From Paenibacillus antarcticus (GTDB lineage Bacteria > Bacillota > Bacilli > Paenibacillales > Paenibacillaceae): a stretch of DNA of 64,000 bases. How positions within the stretch are numbered: the stretch's first letter is position 1; every line of letters starts with the position of its first letter. Positions 61,504 through 64,000 of this stretch are shown here, piece after piece. Both the position numbers and the translations under genes were made by a program. Where the stretch lies: the NCBI RefSeq assembly GCF_001637225.1, contig NZ_LVJI01000015.1:1-64000 (forward strand), written 5' to 3'. Under the pieces are notes generated by a model. That model searched no databases. It worked only from the letters and a program-made list of their open reading frames with translations, and was not told the DNA's origin.

Positions 61504-62580
61504 TTAGTTCAACACGGTGTAATCTTTACTACTCTTCGTCAAAATAACAATACCTGTCTCTGTGATCAGAATGTCGTCCTCGATACGAACGCCACCGATT
61601 CCCGGTAAATAAATACCTGGTTCTACGGTAACGACCATCCCTGGTTGCAAAATATCATCACTCAACTTAGATAAACGTGGAGATTCATGTACTTCCATAC
61701 CCAATCCGTGCCCAGTACTATGACCGAATTGCTCTCCATATCCATATTTCGTAATAATATCACGTGCAAGGGCATCCGCTTCACGGCCCGTCATACCTGA
61801 CTTAATATTCGCCAGTGTAAAGAGCTGTGCTTCCAGAACAATATCATAAATTTCTTTCAATACAGGTTGAGGATTTCCTAAAGCTATCGTCCGTGTCAAA
61901 TCAGAACAATACCCATCGAGTAGTGCACCGAAATCGAAGGTAATAAATTCATTACCTTGAATTACACGTTCGCTCGCAACGCCATGAGGCATGGAAGAAC
62001 GTTCTCCTGAAGCAACAATGGTATCAAATGAAGATGAGGTTGCTCCATGATTACGCATATAGAATTCCATCGCAAGATCAACTTCACGTTCCGTCATCCC
62101 AGGCTTCACAACATTCAGAATATAATTGAATGTTTCATCAGCAAGGTCAGCTGCACGTTGCATGACCTTAACTTCTTCCTCATCCTTAAATATCCGCAAC
62201 TGCTCTACTAGCCCCTTAACAGGGATAAGTTCAATCTCAGGTTCCAACTGTTCCTTGTACGTAGTATATGCGCTATAAGATACATCATCCTGTTCGAAAC
62301 CAAGCTGTGTAATCTTACTGCTGACAAGTAGCTCTTTCACATTATCCATCACTTTAGTACCATGTTCCACAACCGTAAAGCCCTTAGCTTGTTGCGGTGC
62401 TTGTGTCATGTAACGGAAATCTGTTAGTAAATATGCATTAGACATCGTCACTAGAACATATCCTGATGATCCAGTAAATCCTGTCAAATAACGACGATTA
62501 ATTGGACTCGTGATAAATATAGCTTCCACATTCTTCTTTTGCATGCCTTCACGTAACTTAAGTACTCTTAAATTTTCCAT
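61504..62580 (-). CDS. pepQ: Xaa-Pro aminopeptidase, M24 family (YqhT)
   Basis: Dimetal peptidase cleaving after residue Xaa before proline. N-terminal creatinase-like domain (ITSPINRRYLTGFTGSSGYV), C-terminal pita-bread fold with metal ligands in FDFGALLDGYCSDLTRTIAL, FGHSTGHGLGMEVHE, VTVEPGIYLPG and RIEDDILI. 358 residues. It lies between aroQ and efp as yqhT in Bacillus. Confidence 0.93.
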   Translation of the reverse strand: MENLRVLKLREGMQKKNVEAIFITSPINRRYLTGFTGSSGYVLVTMSNAYLLTDFRYMTQAPQQAKGFTVVEHGTKVMDNVKELLVSSKITQLGFEQDDVSYSAYTTYKEQLEPEIELIPVKGLVEQLRIFKDEEEVKVMQRAADLADETFNYILNVVKPGMTEREVDLAMEFYMRNHGATSSSFDTIVASGERSSMPHGVASERVIQGNEFITFDFGALLDGYCSDLTRTIALGNPQPVLKEIYDIVLEAQLFTLANIKSGMTGREADALARDIITKYGYGEQFGHSTGHGLGMEVHESPRLSKLSDDILQPGMVVTVEPGIYLPGIGGVRIEDDILITETGIVILTKSSKDYTVLN

Positions 62581-62628
62581 TATGTGATCTCCCTCTCTAA
62601 AGACAGACTCAAGGAGAGCAATACATGC

Positions 62629-63075
62629 CTACTGTCCTTGATCTTCCAAATGACGTACCAGTGCAATTAGTCCAAGTTCATAACTTAATGCACCGAATCC
62701 AGCAATTTGCCCGAGCGCAACAGGAGCAATCACAGACGTGTGTCGAAAAGACTCCCTAGAGTGAATATTGGATAAATGTACCTCTACTGTCGGAATGCGT
62801 ACAGAACTAATCGCATCACGTAACGCATAGCTGTAATGGGTTAACGCACCTGGATTAATAATAATCCCGTTTGCTTTCTCCATTGCTTCATGAATCCAAT
62901 CGATCATAATGCCTTCATGATTCGATTGATAGAAGGAAATATCAACACCCAGATTAGTTGCTTGCTTCCGAATATTATCTTCAATAGATTGTAAGTTTTG
63001 TGACCCATAAATACCTGGTTCCCTTACACCCAAGAGATTAAGGTTCGGTCCGTTGATCACCCATATGGTATTCAA
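62629..63075 (-). CDS. aroQ: Type II 3-dehydroquinate dehydratase
   Basis: Third step of the shikimate pathway. [20 protein letters not shown] carries the catalytic Arg and Tyr; [16 protein letters not shown] and [19 protein letters not shown] carry the other active-site residues, including the catalytic His. 148 residues, TTG start. Between yqhR and pepQ. Confidence 0.96.
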   Translation of the reverse strand: MNTIWVINGPNLNLLGVREPGIYGSQNLQSIEDNIRKQATNLGVDISFYQSNHEGIMIDWIHEAMEKANGIIINPGALTHYSYALRDAISSVRIPTVEVHLSNIHSRESFRHTSVIAPVALGQIAGFGALSYELGLIALVRHLEDQGQ

Positions 63076-63156
63076 ATTGATAATCCCACCCTTATAATCA
63101 AATAACCATCTGCTATTTTACCATAGGGAATGTATTCTTGAGAAGCTATTTCGAGC

Positions 63157-63651
63157 TCAGCCTTCTACTTTCTTAGGTTCTCTCATCCTTTCGTCTGTAA
63201 ATTCCATCGCAATCGTGTAACCAATGAACAAACCCCATAATAGAAACAAACAGAATTCACTAATAATCGTTGTTGAGGATAGACCTGATAATGGCTTCAC
63301 CATATCGAATAACGGGCCTACCACCACAAATATAATAGCCCACCAAATAATCCCATATATCATCCCGGGCCAAGGTCCCTTCAACTTTCGAAAAAGAGCG
63401 GCATAGATAAGTGCTACCACAATCGAAAATGCTATGAAAAATAATAATCCCACGAGCTGACCCGCTCCACTTTTTAAAAATTGATTCTTAAAAAAGGGTT
63501 CGGCTAAATACGCTGGAATCACATTCGTGAATTTAAAAATATAGAAAACCCAATGCATGGTTCCCCAAATGACGCCTGCAAAAAAACCAAGTTCTAAAGC
63601 AAATGTATACGCATTGGTATATGTATGAGTTGATTGTTGGTGTTGATTCAT
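63157..63651 (-). CDS. yqhR: YqhR family membrane protein
   Basis: 164 residues with four membrane helices (about 14-35, 60-85, 93-115, 130-152) and Lys/Arg-rich end RMREPKKVEG. Form and place beside aroQ and divergent yqhQ match YqhR of Bacillus, function unknown. AGGGGG lies before the ATG. Confidence 0.85.
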   Translation of the reverse strand: MNQHQQSTHTYTNAYTFALELGFFAGVIWGTMHWVFYIFKFTNVIPAYLAEPFFKNQFLKSGAGQLVGLLFFIAFSIVVALIYAALFRKLKGPWPGMIYGIIWWAIIFVVVGPLFDMVKPLSGLSSTTIISEFCLFLLWGLFIGYTIAMEFTDERMREPKKVEG

Positions 63652-63866
63652 AATAATCCCCCTAGTATTGTGATCTTTTCTTTAAAATCTTCTATGCCTA
63701 GTATGTTCATTTCGTTCTTGAGTAAACCACAACGATGTAGCATCTATTCCAATGGAAACAAACCAAAATCTCCTTATATTTTAGTTAAGTAGATATTGAA
63801 GAGGAAATTCGATACAATAGTATTAAAGAATTCAAAAAAATAACCCATATAGGGAAGGTGAACTGG

Positions 63867-64000
63867 TTGCCTCAAGAGTCTAAGTCTATCAGCTATGGTG
63901 GCCAAGCCGTCATTGAAGGTGTAATGTTTGGCGGAAAGAATATCAACGTTACAGCTGTGAGACGTAAAAACAATGAAATCACATTTTTAGAAGTGCCCCG
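63867..64000 (+). CDS. yqhQ: YqhQ (DUF1385), 5' end only
   Basis: Partial: 44 codons up to the window edge. ISYGGQAVIEGVMFGGKNIN is the N-terminal signature of the DUF1385/YqhQ family, a conserved membrane protein without assigned function. TTG start with GGGAAGGTG upstream. Divergent from yqhR, as in B. subtilis. Confidence 0.9.
   Translation, partial: MPQESKSISYGGQAVIEGVMFGGKNINVTAVRRKNNEITFLEVP

Overview
The window is chromosomal DNA of a low-to-mid GC, endospore-forming Firmicute, most likely Paenibacillus or a close relative. The evidence is the full set of sporulation genes (sigF-spoIIAB-spoIIAA, spoIIM, spo0A, spoIVB, the eight-gene spoIIIA operon), AGGAGG-type ribosome binding sites with frequent TTG/GTG starts, and a gene order that follows the Bacillus/Paenibacillus yqh-yqk neighbourhood. 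No rRNA, tRNA, CRISPR array or intact transposase was seen.

Layout. (a) 1-10.4 kb, almost all on the minus strand: forespore sigma-F operon with dacF, nucleoside phosphorylases pdp and pupG, a collapsed deoB relic, xerD, a yqzK-like gene, fur, spoIIM, an endonuclease-Q-like PHP gene, nudF, and a divergent mciZ. (b) 10.4-19.4 kb: a TPR protein, a YqjE-like peptidase, a 33-codon Prli42-like gene, lipB, the branched-chain keto acid dehydrogenase genes lpdV-bkdAA-bkdAB-bkdB, and a yqzF-like gene. (c) 19.4-37.3 kb: accessory DNA between two conserved blocks. It holds small orphan proteins, thymidine kinase, a ZIP transporter, a KinB-like kinase, a sugar ABC importer with a GntR/LacI-type regulator and a cytoplasmic GH92 mannosidase, secreted proteins, and remains of an integrated element. 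(d) 37.3-64 kb, nearly all on the minus strand: spo0A, spoIVB, recN, argR, tlyA, dxs, ispA, xseB, xseA, folD, nusB, the Asp23/AmaP cluster, accC, accB, the spoIIIA operon, yqhV, lysC, efp, pepQ, aroQ, yqhR and the start of yqhQ.

How the genes work together. Spo0A commits the cell to sporulation. A sigma-H promoter with 0A boxes precedes spo0A, and a similar one precedes the sigma-F operon. SpoIIM and the SpoIIIA channel serve engulfment and forespore-mother cell exchange, and SpoIVB signals to sigma-K. dxs, ispA, acc, lipB and bkd supply isoprenoids, malonyl-CoA, lipoate and branched-chain acyl-CoA.

Most interesting observations. (1) A module made of the spo0A 3' end, its terminator and the start of a tyrosine integrase gene occurs twice in the same orientation, about 4 kb apart; both integrase copies are broken. 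This points to repeated integration of related elements at the 3' end of spo0A. (2) XerD is intact in length but carries Lys and Tyr at two positions that are catalytic Arg and His in the family. (3) deoB has been reduced to its two ends at its normal syntenic position. (4) A palindrome, TGATATATCA, sits in both divergent promoters of the GH92/ABC locus. (5) About 40-bp tandem repeats containing TGCTTACGAAG lie in untranslated spacers of several housekeeping and sporulation transcripts.
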